From contig CANRLC010000023.1 of assembly GCA_947631405.1 (NCBI GenBank), positions 1 to 37,628 on the forward strand: 37,628 nt of DNA, read 5' to 3'. Of the stretch, positions 25,486 to 32,514 are shown piece by piece. Every line of letters begins with the position of its first letter. The first letter of the stretch is position 1. Origin of the DNA: an uncultured Clostridia bacterium. GTDB taxonomy: Bacteria; Bacillota; Clostridia; Christensenellales; Aristaeellaceae. The position numbers and the translations under genes were made by a program. The notes under the pieces were generated by a model, which had not been told where the DNA came from, did no database searches, and was given only the letters and a program-made list of their open reading frames with translations.

Positions 25486-26610
25486 GTGAGTATAACTGCT
25501 ATTGTGATCGCCGCGCTCGTCATGAGCGTGCTGGGCCTCATCTTCGGCGCGCTGCTGGGCGTCACCAATCGCGTGTTCAAGGTGCCGAAGAACGAGACGG
25601 TCGAGGCGCTGCGCGAGTGCCTGCCCGGCGCGAACTGCGGCGCGTGCGGCTTCCCCGGCTGCGACGGCTATGCCGCCGCCGTGGGCGAGGGAAAGGCCGA
25701 GGTCGGCCTGTGCGCCGTGGGCGGCCCCGGCTGCACGGCGCAGATGGCGCACATCATGGGCGTGGAGGCGGCCCCGACCGCCCAGAGGATGATCGCGACG
25801 GTAGCCTGTCAGGGCTACGGCGACCACTGCAAGCCCAAGTTCGACTATCAGGGCATGAGCGACTGCGTCGCCGCGTCGCTGGTCAACAACGGCACCAAGG
25901 CCTGCCCGTATGCGTGCCTTGGGCTGGGCACCTGCGAGCGCACCTGCCCGTTCGGCGCGATCCACGTCGACCCCGAACAGCACATTCCCGTGGTCGATAA
26001 GGACAAGTGCCAAGGGTGCAAGAAGTGCGTCGCCGCGTGCCCGCAGCATGTGCTGAGCATGCGCCCGGACGTGCGCGTCGTCACCGTGAGCTGCCACAAC
26101 CCCGAGAAGGGCATCGTCCTCAAGGAAAAGTGCGACCGCGCGTGCATCAGCTGCGAGGCGTGCGTAAAGGCCTGCAACTTTGGCGCGCTGACGATGGAAA
26201 ACGGCGTCCCGAAGGTCGATTACGACAAGTGCGTGGGCTGCATGGCCTGCGCCGACGCCTGCCCGACCGGAACGATGCAGGCCGACTACGACAGCCGCAA
26301 GGAGGCCTACATCGACCCGACGAAGTGCGTGGGCTGCATGCTGTGTACCAAGCAGTGCAAGTTCGACGCGATCGAGGGCGAGCTGCGCGAGCCGCACAAG
26401 GTGCTCGGCGCGTGTACCGGCTGCGGCCAGTGCGCGGAGAAATGCCCGCGCGGGGCGATCATCATCCACGACCGCCGCGCGCCGCGCAACAAGCAGGACA
26501 AGGCGAAGCGCGGCCCCGCGGCCGTGAAGGCCGCCGCCGCGGCGCAGGCCGCCAAGGCCGAGGCTGCCAAGGCCGCCAAAGCCGAAGCCGCCGCCAAGAC
26601 GGACGCGTAA
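25486..26610 (+). CDS. rnfB: Rnf complex subunit RnfB, polyferredoxin
   Basis: RnfB takes electrons from ferredoxin. The 374-residue product has an N-terminal membrane helix (about 4-26) and the Fe-S domain motif CLPGANCGACGFPGC (C45 to C59). Six ferredoxin-type cysteine groups follow: ACPYACLGLGTCERTCP, CQGCKKCVAACP, CISCEACVKAC, CVGCMACADACP, CVGCMLCTKQC and CTGCGQCAEKCP. This suggests about seven [4Fe-4S] clusters, towards the high end for the family. The last roughly 30 residues are an Ala/Lys/Glu-rich helical tail with no cysteines. The GTG at 25486 follows GGGAGGAG. A terminator starts 19 bases after the stop. Confidence 0.95.
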   Translation: MSITAIVIAALVMSVLGLIFGALLGVTNRVFKVPKNETVEALRECLPGANCGACGFPGCDGYAAAVGEGKAEVGLCAVGGPGCTAQMAHIMGVEAAPTAQRMIATVACQGYGDHCKPKFDYQGMSDCVAASLVNNGTKACPYACLGLGTCERTCPFGAIHVDPEQHIPVVDKDKCQGCKKCVAACPQHVLSMRPDVRVVTVSCHNPEKGIVLKEKCDRACISCEACVKACNFGALTMENGVPKVDYDKCVGCMACADACPTGTMQADYDSRKEAYIDPTKCVGCMLCTKQCKFDAIEGELREPHKVLGACTGCGQCAEKCPRGAIIIHDRRAPRNKQDKAKRGPAAVKAAAAAQAAKAEAAKAAKAEAAAKTDA

Positions 26611-26628
26611 AGCGGAATCAAGCAAAAG

Positions 26629-26652
26629 GGAGAGGCGAGGGCCTCTCCTTTT
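26629..26652 (+). terminator. Intrinsic terminator of the rnf operon
   Basis: A perfect eight-bp stem (26629-26636 with 26641-26648) and four-base loop are followed by TTTT, starting 18 bases after the rnfB stop. The same 24 bases recur exactly at 26836-26859, on the other side of the repeat element. Confidence 0.85.
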
Positions 26653-26834
26653 AGCTTGTCAAAAAGGTCAACGTGTCGTCTTGCGTGAACTTCAAAAGTT
26701 TTTATAACCCTCAAAGTTTGGGGGCCGAAGGGTTCCTAGGGGCGACCGGAAAGCCCCTAGGCGGGGCGGTGGGGCAGCGCCCCACATCTCCGAAAGTGGG
26801 AGTTAATGCAGAACTGGGCTTTTTTGACAAGCTG
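26653..26834 (+). repeat. Dispersed repeat element, copy 2, with 13-bp terminal inverted repeats
   Basis: The element begins AGCTTGTCAAAAA (26653-26665) and ends with its perfect reverse complement TTTTTGACAAGCT (26821-26833). Bases 26715-26834 are identical to the reverse complement of 11814-11933. The left arm (26666-26714) differs from the matching arm of copy 1. Identical terminator hairpins lie immediately outside both ends. The size of about 181 bp, inverted ends and flanking direct repeats resemble a miniature inverted-repeat element, but a structured RNA is also possible. Confidence 0.85.
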
Positions 26835-26835
26835 A

Positions 26836-26861
26836 GGAGAGGCGAGGGCCTCTCCTTTTTT
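26836..26861 (+). terminator. Second copy of the rnf terminator hairpin
   Basis: Identical in stem and loop to 26629-26648 (stem 26836-26843 with 26848-26855) and followed by six T's, a better T-run than the first copy. Together with the TTTTTTGACAAGCTG that precedes it, it would terminate any transcript crossing the repeat element. Confidence 0.85.
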
Positions 26862-26936
26862 GATGGCAGCGGCCACAGGCAGCTTAGAGAAACCTTAGAT
26901 TTGGGCGGTATGATCGGGGCAAGGGAGGGATGCGCG

Positions 26937-27785
26937 ATGAACGTAAAAACCGAAATGGAGCTGACGAGTACGCAGCTCAAGGCGATCGCCGCCGCGGCGA
27001 TGCTGCTCGACCATATCCACTACTTCTTTGGTTTCACCGGCCGCGTGCCGGCGGTATGCTCGATGATCGGCCGCATCGCCGCGCCGCTGTTTCTGTTTTG
27101 CCTGTGCGAGGGCTTCGCGCATACGCGCGACCGCTGGCGCTATTTCCTGCGCATCTGGCTGCTCGGCGCGGCGATGGGCGGCGCGCAGTTCTTCATGCGC
27201 TTCGGCGGCGTCGCCGTGCGCGGCGACGGCTTCTATCCGCAAAACAGCATCCTGTCGGCGTATGCGATGCTCCTCGTCGTCTGGCAGGGCATCGACCTGC
27301 TGCGCGCACGTCGCGCGCTGCCCGGCCTCGCGCTGGCGCTCGCGCCCGTCGCGTGGCCCTTCGCCGTGAGCGCGCTCTGGCGGCTGCTGCCCGCAAGGGC
27401 GGAACCCGCCGCGGGCTTTCTGTGCTGGACGCTGCTGCCGGTGATGAATGCCACGGGCGATACGAGCCTTCCCGTGCTCGCCGCGGGTGCGCTGCTCTAC
27501 GCGCTGCGCGGCCATCGCCGCGCGCAGGCCGCGGCGTTCGCGGGCTTTACCATGCTCTGGCACTTCGGCCTTGCGCTGCTTCAGGCCGGACGCCTGCCGG
27601 GATTTGCGCCTGTGCAGATGCTGACCGTGTATTACGAATGGCTCGGCGCGCTTGCCGCGCCGCTGATGCTGTGCTATCATGGAAAGCGCGGCGGGGGACA
27701 TCGCGCGTTTTTCTACGCGTTCTACCCGGCGCATGTGTATCTGCTGTACGCGGCGTCCTGCGCCGTGTACGCGATGGGAGGCTGA
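26937..27785 (+). CDS. TraX family membrane protein
   Basis: A 282-residue polytopic membrane protein with about eight hydrophobic segments. The start LTSTQLKAIAAAAMLLDHIH with the following phenylalanines, and IGRIAAPLFLFCLCEGF, are typical of the TraX family. F-plasmid TraX acetylates pilin, but the chromosomal homologues common in Firmicutes have no established substrate, so acylation of a surface molecule is only a possibility. The ATG at 26937 follows AAGGGAGGG (26921-26929). The open frame continues upstream through the repeat element and is not credited. The stop is four bases before the response regulator start, suggesting one operon with the two-component system. Confidence 0.85.
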   Translation: MNVKTEMELTSTQLKAIAAAAMLLDHIHYFFGFTGRVPAVCSMIGRIAAPLFLFCLCEGFAHTRDRWRYFLRIWLLGAAMGGAQFFMRFGGVAVRGDGFYPQNSILSAYAMLLVVWQGIDLLRARRALPGLALALAPVAWPFAVSALWRLLPARAEPAAGFLCWTLLPVMNATGDTSLPVLAAGALLYALRGHRRAQAAAFAGFTMLWHFGLALLQAGRLPGFAPVQMLTVYYEWLGALAAPLMLCYHGKRGGGHRAFFYAFYPAHVYLLYAASCAVYAMGG

Positions 27786-27789
27786 AGCG

Positions 27790-28470
27790 ATGGCGCATAT
27801 CCTCGCGGTGGACGACGACGCGGCGCTGCGCGCGCTGCTTGCGCAGGCATTGGCGCGCGACGGGCACGACGTGCAGACGGCATCCTGCGGCGCGGAGGCG
27901 ACGGCGGAGCGCTGCGCGTGGGCCGACCTCATCCTGCTGGACGTGATGCTGCCCTGCGAGGACGGCTTCGCGCTCTGCAAGCGCCTAAGGCAGGCGACGG
28001 GCTGTCCCATCCTGTTTTTGACCGCGCGCACAGATGAGGCGGACGTGATCGCGGGCCTCGGCCTCGGCGCGGACGACTACATCGTCAAGCCCTTCCGCGT
28101 GGCGGAGCTTCGCGCGCGCGTGCGGGCGCACCTGCGCCGGGAACAGAGGCCGCCCACGCGCAGGCTGGCCCGCGGCGCGCTCGCCTTCGATCTCGCCGCC
28201 CGCGCGCTCTATTGCGGGGATGAGGCTGTGCCGCTGACCCGGGGTGAGTATGGCATCTGCGTGGCGCTCGCGCGCCATCCGGGTCAGGCGTATTCCAAGG
28301 AACAGCTCTACGAGGCGGCTTTCGGCTTCGACGGCGATGCGGACGATTCTGCGATCACCGAGCACGTCAAGAACATCCGCGCCAAGCTGCGGCCGCTGGG
28401 GCAAAACCCGATTGAAACGGTGTGGGGAGTGGGGTACAGATGGGAGACGCAAAAAGACGCCCGGGATTGA
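27790..28470 (+). CDS. OmpR/PhoB-type response regulator
   Basis: A 226-residue DNA-binding response regulator. The receiver domain (1 to about 118) has the acidic pocket VDDD near 7-10, phosphoacceptor D51 in LLDVMLP, the conserved T in LTAR near 78, and K100 in VKPF. A winged-helix effector domain follows from about 128, with LTRGEY and the recognition-helix region ITEHVKNIRAKL ending in ETVWGVGYRW. The ATG at 27790 is four bases after the TraX-like gene. Its end overlaps the kinase gene by 31 bases, so the pair is certainly co-expressed. The target genes are unknown. Confidence 0.95.
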   Translation: MAHILAVDDDAALRALLAQALARDGHDVQTASCGAEATAERCAWADLILLDVMLPCEDGFALCKRLRQATGCPILFLTARTDEADVIAGLGLGADDYIVKPFRVAELRARVRAHLRREQRPPTRRLARGALAFDLAARALYCGDEAVPLTRGEYGICVALARHPGQAYSKEQLYEAAFGFDGDADDSAITEHVKNIRAKLRPLGQNPIETVWGVGYRWETQKDARD

Positions 28471-29858
28471 CGGCGATCTTCGGGCAGTTTCTGCTCGCCT
28501 GCGGCGCGCTCGCCGCGATCACCATCGCCTGCTGGTGGCTCGCGCTCGCGTCGGCGATCGGCTCGGGCTTCGTGCTGCCCGCGCGCTCGGGACAGGATGC
28601 CGCCGACGCGGCGATGGCGGCCGTCGTGGAAAGCGGGACGTTCGACCCGCAGACGCTCCCGCATTATCTCAAGTGGGCGCGCTTTGACGTGGGCGGCGCG
28701 CTGCTGGACGGCTCGCCCATGAGCGCGGGCCGCCTCCGCGCGGCGCAGGGCGAACTGCGGGGCGAGTCGCTCGCGCGCGGGTTCCCGTATGCGCTCTATC
28801 ACCGCTCGGCGCGGCTTGCCGACGGCAGCGCGCTCGTGCTGCAATACGACTATGCGACGCCCTACGCGGACGCGCGCTGGGCAAAGCGCCTGCCGGACTT
28901 TCAAAGCGGCATGCTGCTCATGCTGATCGCGCTGCTCGCGGCGGAGTGCGCGGCGGTGACGGCGCGCTACGCCCGGCTGCTGCGAAGGGACGCCGGGTTG
29001 CTGACGGACGCGGCGAACGCCGTCGCGCAGAGGCGGCTCGACGCGCCGCCGCCGGGACGGGCGCATGTGCGCGAGCTGGCGGGCGCGCTGGACGCCATCG
29101 AGGCGCTGCGCTCCTCGCTCCGGGACTCGCTGCGCGCCCAATGGACGGCGGAGCGGCGCGAGCGGGAGGAGCTGGCCTCCCTCGTACACGACATCCGCAC
29201 GCCGCTGACGGCGATCATCGGCCACGCCGACCTGCTCTGCGAGGACGCGCGGGACGAGAGCGCCCGCCGCAGCGCAGAGGCCGTGTTGCAGCAGGCGGAG
29301 CGGCTGCGCGCCTACGCCGCCCAGCTCGACCTGCTCGCGCAGGGCCGCGTGGGCGAGGAAGCGCCGCAAACGCTGCAAGCGGGTGCGCTGTTTGCCGAGT
29401 GGCGGCGGGAGGGCGAGGCGCTCTGTGCCGCGGCGGGCGTGCGCCTGACGGCCGCATGCGAAGCGGACGGGGCGTGCGCCGTTTACAGAGAAGCACTCTG
29501 CCGAGCGGTCGTCAATCTCCTCGATAACGCCGTCCGCTTTTCGCCGCCCGGCGGCGCGGCGTTGCTGACCCTGCGCGAGGAGGGCGGGCGGCTCTGCGTC
29601 CGCGTCGAGGACGCGGGGCCGGGCTTCAGCCGCGAGGCGCTCGCGAGCGCGGGGCACGCGCTCTACACGGGCGAAAGCGACGCCGCGCGCGGCGACCACC
29701 GCGGGCTGGGCCTGTGCCAAGCGAGGCGCGCGGCGCAGCTGCACGGCGGCGAACTGCGCCTTGCAAACCGCCCGGGCGGCGGCGCACGCGCCGAAATCGC
29801 GTGGCCGCGCGACGGCGCGATTCAGAATGGAACAAGGGATTCGCAGACCGAGGGGTGA
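28440..29858 (+). CDS. Membrane sensor histidine kinase
   Basis: A 472-residue kinase partner of the preceding regulator. Two membrane helices at about 12-40 and 156-176 enclose an outer sensor segment of about 115 residues without a recognised fold. The H-box is LVHDIRTPL with phosphoacceptor H250. The ATPase domain has the N-box NLLDNAVRFSPP, G1 box EDAGPGFS and G2 box RGLGLCQAR. The catalytic residues appear intact. The ATG at 28440 is chosen because GGGGAG is about 11 bases upstream; an in-frame GTG at 28422 would add six residues. The gene overlaps the regulator by 31 bases. Confidence 0.93.
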   Translation: MGDAKRRPGLTAIFGQFLLACGALAAITIACWWLALASAIGSGFVLPARSGQDAADAAMAAVVESGTFDPQTLPHYLKWARFDVGGALLDGSPMSAGRLRAAQGELRGESLARGFPYALYHRSARLADGSALVLQYDYATPYADARWAKRLPDFQSGMLLMLIALLAAECAAVTARYARLLRRDAGLLTDAANAVAQRRLDAPPPGRAHVRELAGALDAIEALRSSLRDSLRAQWTAERREREELASLVHDIRTPLTAIIGHADLLCEDARDESARRSAEAVLQQAERLRAYAAQLDLLAQGRVGEEAPQTLQAGALFAEWRREGEALCAAAGVRLTAACEADGACAVYREALCRAVVNLLDNAVRFSPPGGAALLTLREEGGRLCVRVEDAGPGFSREALASAGHALYTGESDAARGDHRGLGLCQARRAAQLHGGELRLANRPGGGARAEIAWPRDGAIQNGTRDSQTEG

Positions 29859-29879
29859 AACGTTCGCATGAAACCCCTC

Positions 29880-29945
29880 GGCCTCGGACGCAAAAGCAAG
29901 ATGGAAGCAAAACTGTCTTCGGAGATGGAAGCAGCCACAGACCGC
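29880..29945 (+). repeat. 66-bp imperfect repeat, copy A
   Basis: Aligns without gaps to 29974-30039, with 53 of 66 positions identical by eye. It starts GGCCTCGGACGC and ends CAGCCACAGACCGC. Unlike copy B it is not followed by a T-run. It lies 21 bases after the kinase stop. Confidence 0.8.
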
Positions 29946-29973
29946 GCGCCAACCAAAGCCGCCCGTAACCCCC

Positions 29974-30039
29974 GGCCTCGGACGCGGAAGTAAGATGACC
30001 TCAAAGCTTTCTTCGTAGATGGAGGCGGCCACAGGCCGC
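29974..30039 (+). repeat. 66-bp imperfect repeat, copy B, ending in a terminator stem
   Basis: Second copy of the 66-bp unit, offset by 94 bases. Its last 15 bases form the terminator stem at 30025-30039. A fragment of the same motif (GATGGCAGCGGCCACAGGC) is seen at about 26863-26881, so the unit may belong to a repeat family that carries terminator ends. Confidence 0.8.
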
Positions 30040-30045
30040 TTTTTT
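30025..30045 (+). terminator. Intrinsic terminator of the TraX/two-component operon
   Basis: The stem GCGGCC/GGCCGC (30025-30030 with 30034-30039) has a three-base loop and is followed by six T's at 30040-30045. It separates the kinase gene from the glyA promoter. Confidence 0.85.
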
Positions 30046-30056
30046 GGGCGCAAGGA

Positions 30057-30086
30057 TTGATTTCACCGCGCCGGATGGGGTATAAT
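30057..30086 (+). promoter_or_regulatory. Housekeeping promoter of the glyA operon
   Basis: A -35 TTGATT at 30057-30062 and a perfect -10 TATAAT at 30081-30086, with an 18-bp spacer, lie between the upstream terminator and glyA. The -10 is followed by an AT-rich start region, and the glyA start is 31 bases further on. Confidence 0.8.
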
Positions 30087-30117
30087 AAATAAGATTTCAC
30101 GAAAGGCGGTGTCGGCG

Positions 30118-31371
30118 ATGATCGACTTCAAGGCGGTGCGCGCTGTGGACCCCGAGGTCTGCCGGGCGATGGAGGACGAGCTTGCGCGCCAGCGCGAGCA
30201 CATCGAGCTGATCGCATCGGAGAACTTTGTGAGCGACGCGGTGCTCTCCGCGATGGGTTCGCACCTGACCAATAAGTATGCGGAAGGCTACCCGGGCAAG
30301 CGCTACTACGGCGGCTGCCAGTATGTGGACGTGGTCGAGAACCTCGCGCGCGAGCGCGCATGCGCGCTCTACGGCGCGGAGCACGCGAACGTGCAGCCGC
30401 ACTCTGGCGCGCAGGCGAACACGGCGGTCTACTTCGCGATGCTGAAGCCCGGCGATACCGTGATGGGCATGAGCCTGTCCAACGGCGGCCACCTGACGCA
30501 CGGCAGCCCGGTCAACCTCTCGGGCGCGTACTTCAACTTCGTCTCCTACGGCGTCACCGACGACACCGAGGTCATCGACTACGACGCGCTCGAGGCGCAG
30601 GCGCTTTCCGTGCGCCCCAAGATGATCGTCGCGGGCGCGTCGGCCTACCCGCGCGTGATCGACTTCGAGCGCCTGCGCCGCATCGCCGACCGCGCGGAAT
30701 GCCTGCTCATGGTCGATATGGCGCACATCGCGGGCCTCGTCGCGGCGGGCGAGCATCCCAGCCCCGTGCCGTATGCCGACTTCGTCACCACCACGACGCA
30801 TAAGACGCTGCGCGGCCCGCGCGGCGGCATGATCCTCTGCCGCGAGCAGTACGCCAAGGCGATCGATAAGGCGATCTTCCCCGGCACGCAGGGCGGCCCG
30901 CTGGAGCATGTGATCGCCGCCAAGGCCGTCTGCCTCAAGGAGGCGATGGGCGAACCGTTCCGCGCGTATCAGCACCAGATCGTGCGCAACGCGCAAGCGC
31001 TGGCGCAGGCGTTCACGCGCGAGGGCGTGCGCCTCGTCTCCGGCGGCACGGATAATCACCTGATGCTCCTCGACCTCACCGGAACGGGCGTCACGGGCAA
31101 GCAGCTCGAAACCCTGCTCGGGCAGGCCAACATCACCGTCAACAAGAACACCATCCCCAAGGAGACGCTCAGCCCGTTCATCACCAGCGGCGTGCGCATC
31201 GGCACGCCCGCCGTGACCACGCGCGGCATGAGGGAGCCGGAGATGGAGACCATCGCCGCGCTGATCGCCCGCGTCATCCGCGAGGGCGAGGCGGCCCTGC
31301 CGCAGGTGAAGGAACAGGTGCTCGCGCTGTGCGCGCGCTTCCCGCTCTACGAGGGCTGCGTGAGAGAATGA
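30118..31371 (+). CDS. glyA: Serine hydroxymethyltransferase
   Basis: This PLP enzyme interconverts serine and glycine while charging tetrahydrofolate with a one-carbon unit. The 417-residue product has the usual length and signatures: [11 protein letters not shown] near 25-35, [18 protein letters not shown], and the PLP lysine K229 in [14 protein letters not shown]. The ATG at 30118 is preferred over an in-frame GTG at 30109 because AAAGGCGGT then lies at seven-base spacing and the product starts like known enzymes. It overlaps the cysteine desulfurase start in ATGA, so the two are coupled. Confidence 0.97.
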   Translation: MIDFKAVRAVDPEVCRAMEDELARQREHIELIASENFVSDAVLSAMGSHLTNKYAEGYPGKRYYGGCQYVDVVENLARERACALYGAEHANVQPHSGAQANTAVYFAMLKPGDTVMGMSLSNGGHLTHGSPVNLSGAYFNFVSYGVTDDTEVIDYDALEAQALSVRPKMIVAGASAYPRVIDFERLRRIADRAECLLMVDMAHIAGLVAAGEHPSPVPYADFVTTTTHKTLRGPRGGMILCREQYAKAIDKAIFPGTQGGPLEHVIAAKAVCLKEAMGEPFRAYQHQIVRNAQALAQAFTREGVRLVSGGTDNHLMLLDLTGTGVTGKQLETLLGQANITVNKNTIPKETLSPFITSGVRIGTPAVTTRGMREPEMETIAALIARVIREGEAALPQVKEQVLALCARFPLYEGCVRE

Positions 31372-32495
31372 CGGAATACATCGACCTCGACCACGCCGCG
31401 ACGACCCGGCTGCGCCCGCAGGCGCTGGAGGCCATGCTGCCCTACCTGACGGGCGAGCAGGCCAACGCCAGCGGCGCATACGCGGCGGGGCGGCGCGCGA
31501 GGGCGGCCATCGACCGTGCGCGCGCGCAGATCGCCGCGTGCATCGGCGCGCAGCCGGGCGAGATCTACTTCACCAGCGGTGGCACGGAGGCCGATAACTG
31601 GGCCGTCTTCGGCGCGATGCGCGCGGCACAGGGCGAAAAACGCGGCCTCGCCGTGTCGAGCGTCGAGCATCCGGCGGTGCTGCGCGCGGCGCAGGCGCTC
31701 TCAACGCGCGGCTGCGACGTCGCCTATCTCCCCGTGGATGCTCAGGCACGCGTGGATGTATGCGAGGCCGAGGCGAGGATCTCCCCGCGCACGGCGCTGG
31801 TCAGCGTGATGCTCGCCAATAACGAGGTCGGCACGATCGAGCCGGTCGCCGAGATCGCGCGCATCGCCCACGCCGCGGGCGCGCTGATGCACACCGACGC
31901 GGTGCAGGCGGCCGGCCAGATTCCCGTGGATGTGAACGCGCTGGGCGTCGATCTGCTGTCGATGTCGGCGCATAAGTTCGGCGGCCCCAAGGGCGTGGGC
32001 GCGCTGTTCGTGCGCGAGGGCGCGCCGCTCGGGCGCCTGCTCTTCGGCGGCGAACAGGAGCGCGGAATGCGCGCTGGCTCGGAGAACACCGCCGCCATCG
32101 TCGGCATGGGCGAGGCGCTCGCGCTCGCCGTAGAGGAGATGGAAACGCAGCGCCGCCGCGTGACGGCGCTGCGGGATCGGCTGGCGGCGGGCGCGCTCGC
32201 CTGCTGGCCGGGCGCGCGGCTGAACGGCGGAAACGACCGCCTGCCGGGGCACGTCCACCTGACGCTGCCCGGCGCGGACAGCCGCTCGCTGCTGCTGCGG
32301 CTCGATCTGGCGGGCATCGCGGCGTCGGCGGGCAGCGCATGCGCGGCGGGCGCGGCGGAGCGGTCGCATGTGCTCGCCGCGATGAGCGCGCCGCCGGGCG
32401 CCGATCTGCGCCTGACGCTGGGCGCGGACAGCACGGCGGAGGACGTCGAGTGCGCGCTTAAGGCGCTTTCCCGCCTCGCGCCGCGCGAGCGTTGA
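31368..32495 (+). CDS. Cysteine desulfurase (IscS/NifS family)
   Basis: A 375-residue PLP enzyme taking sulfur from cysteine for Fe-S cluster or tRNA thiolation pathways. It begins IDLDHAATT. Visible motifs are TSGGTEADN, the conserved SSVEHPAV histidine, the PLP lysine K203 in [16 protein letters not shown], and the catalytic C325 in AGSACAAG on a short loop. No iscU, iscR or thiI is adjacent, so its sulfur acceptor cannot be told from context. It starts within the glyA stop (ATGA) and is followed 19 bases later by hflX. Confidence 0.93.
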   Translation: MTEYIDLDHAATTRLRPQALEAMLPYLTGEQANASGAYAAGRRARAAIDRARAQIAACIGAQPGEIYFTSGGTEADNWAVFGAMRAAQGEKRGLAVSSVEHPAVLRAAQALSTRGCDVAYLPVDAQARVDVCEAEARISPRTALVSVMLANNEVGTIEPVAEIARIAHAAGALMHTDAVQAAGQIPVDVNALGVDLLSMSAHKFGGPKGVGALFVREGAPLGRLLFGGEQERGMRAGSENTAAIVGMGEALALAVEEMETQRRRVTALRDRLAAGALACWPGARLNGGNDRLPGHVHLTLPGADSRSLLLRLDLAGIAASAGSACAAGAAERSHVLAAMSAPPGADLRLTLGADSTAEDVECALKALSRLAPRER

Positions 32496-32514
32496 ACGGT
32501 CAAAGAGGGACGAT

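Larger units (their letters stand above)
26611..26936. other. 326-base spacer between rnfB and the TraX-like gene
   Basis: No gene is supported. In order it contains the rnf terminator (26629-26652), the second copy of the dispersed repeat element (26653-26834), a second copy of the same terminator hairpin (26836-26861), a short stretch with GCGGCCACAGGC that resembles the repeats upstream of glyA (about 26862-26883), and a poor promoter-like TATGAT at 26909-26914. The frame of the TraX-like gene stays open through the repeat, but its true start is at 26937. Confidence 0.7.

Noticed and set aside
26909-26914. TATGAT as a promoter -10 for the TraX-like gene
   Set aside because: No acceptable -35 at 16-18 bp; recorded only as a weak possibility.
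26673-26936. N-terminal extension of the TraX-like protein through the repeat element
   Set aside because: The extension translates the repeat and terminator. The ATG at 26937 has an excellent ribosome-binding site and gives the family-typical start.
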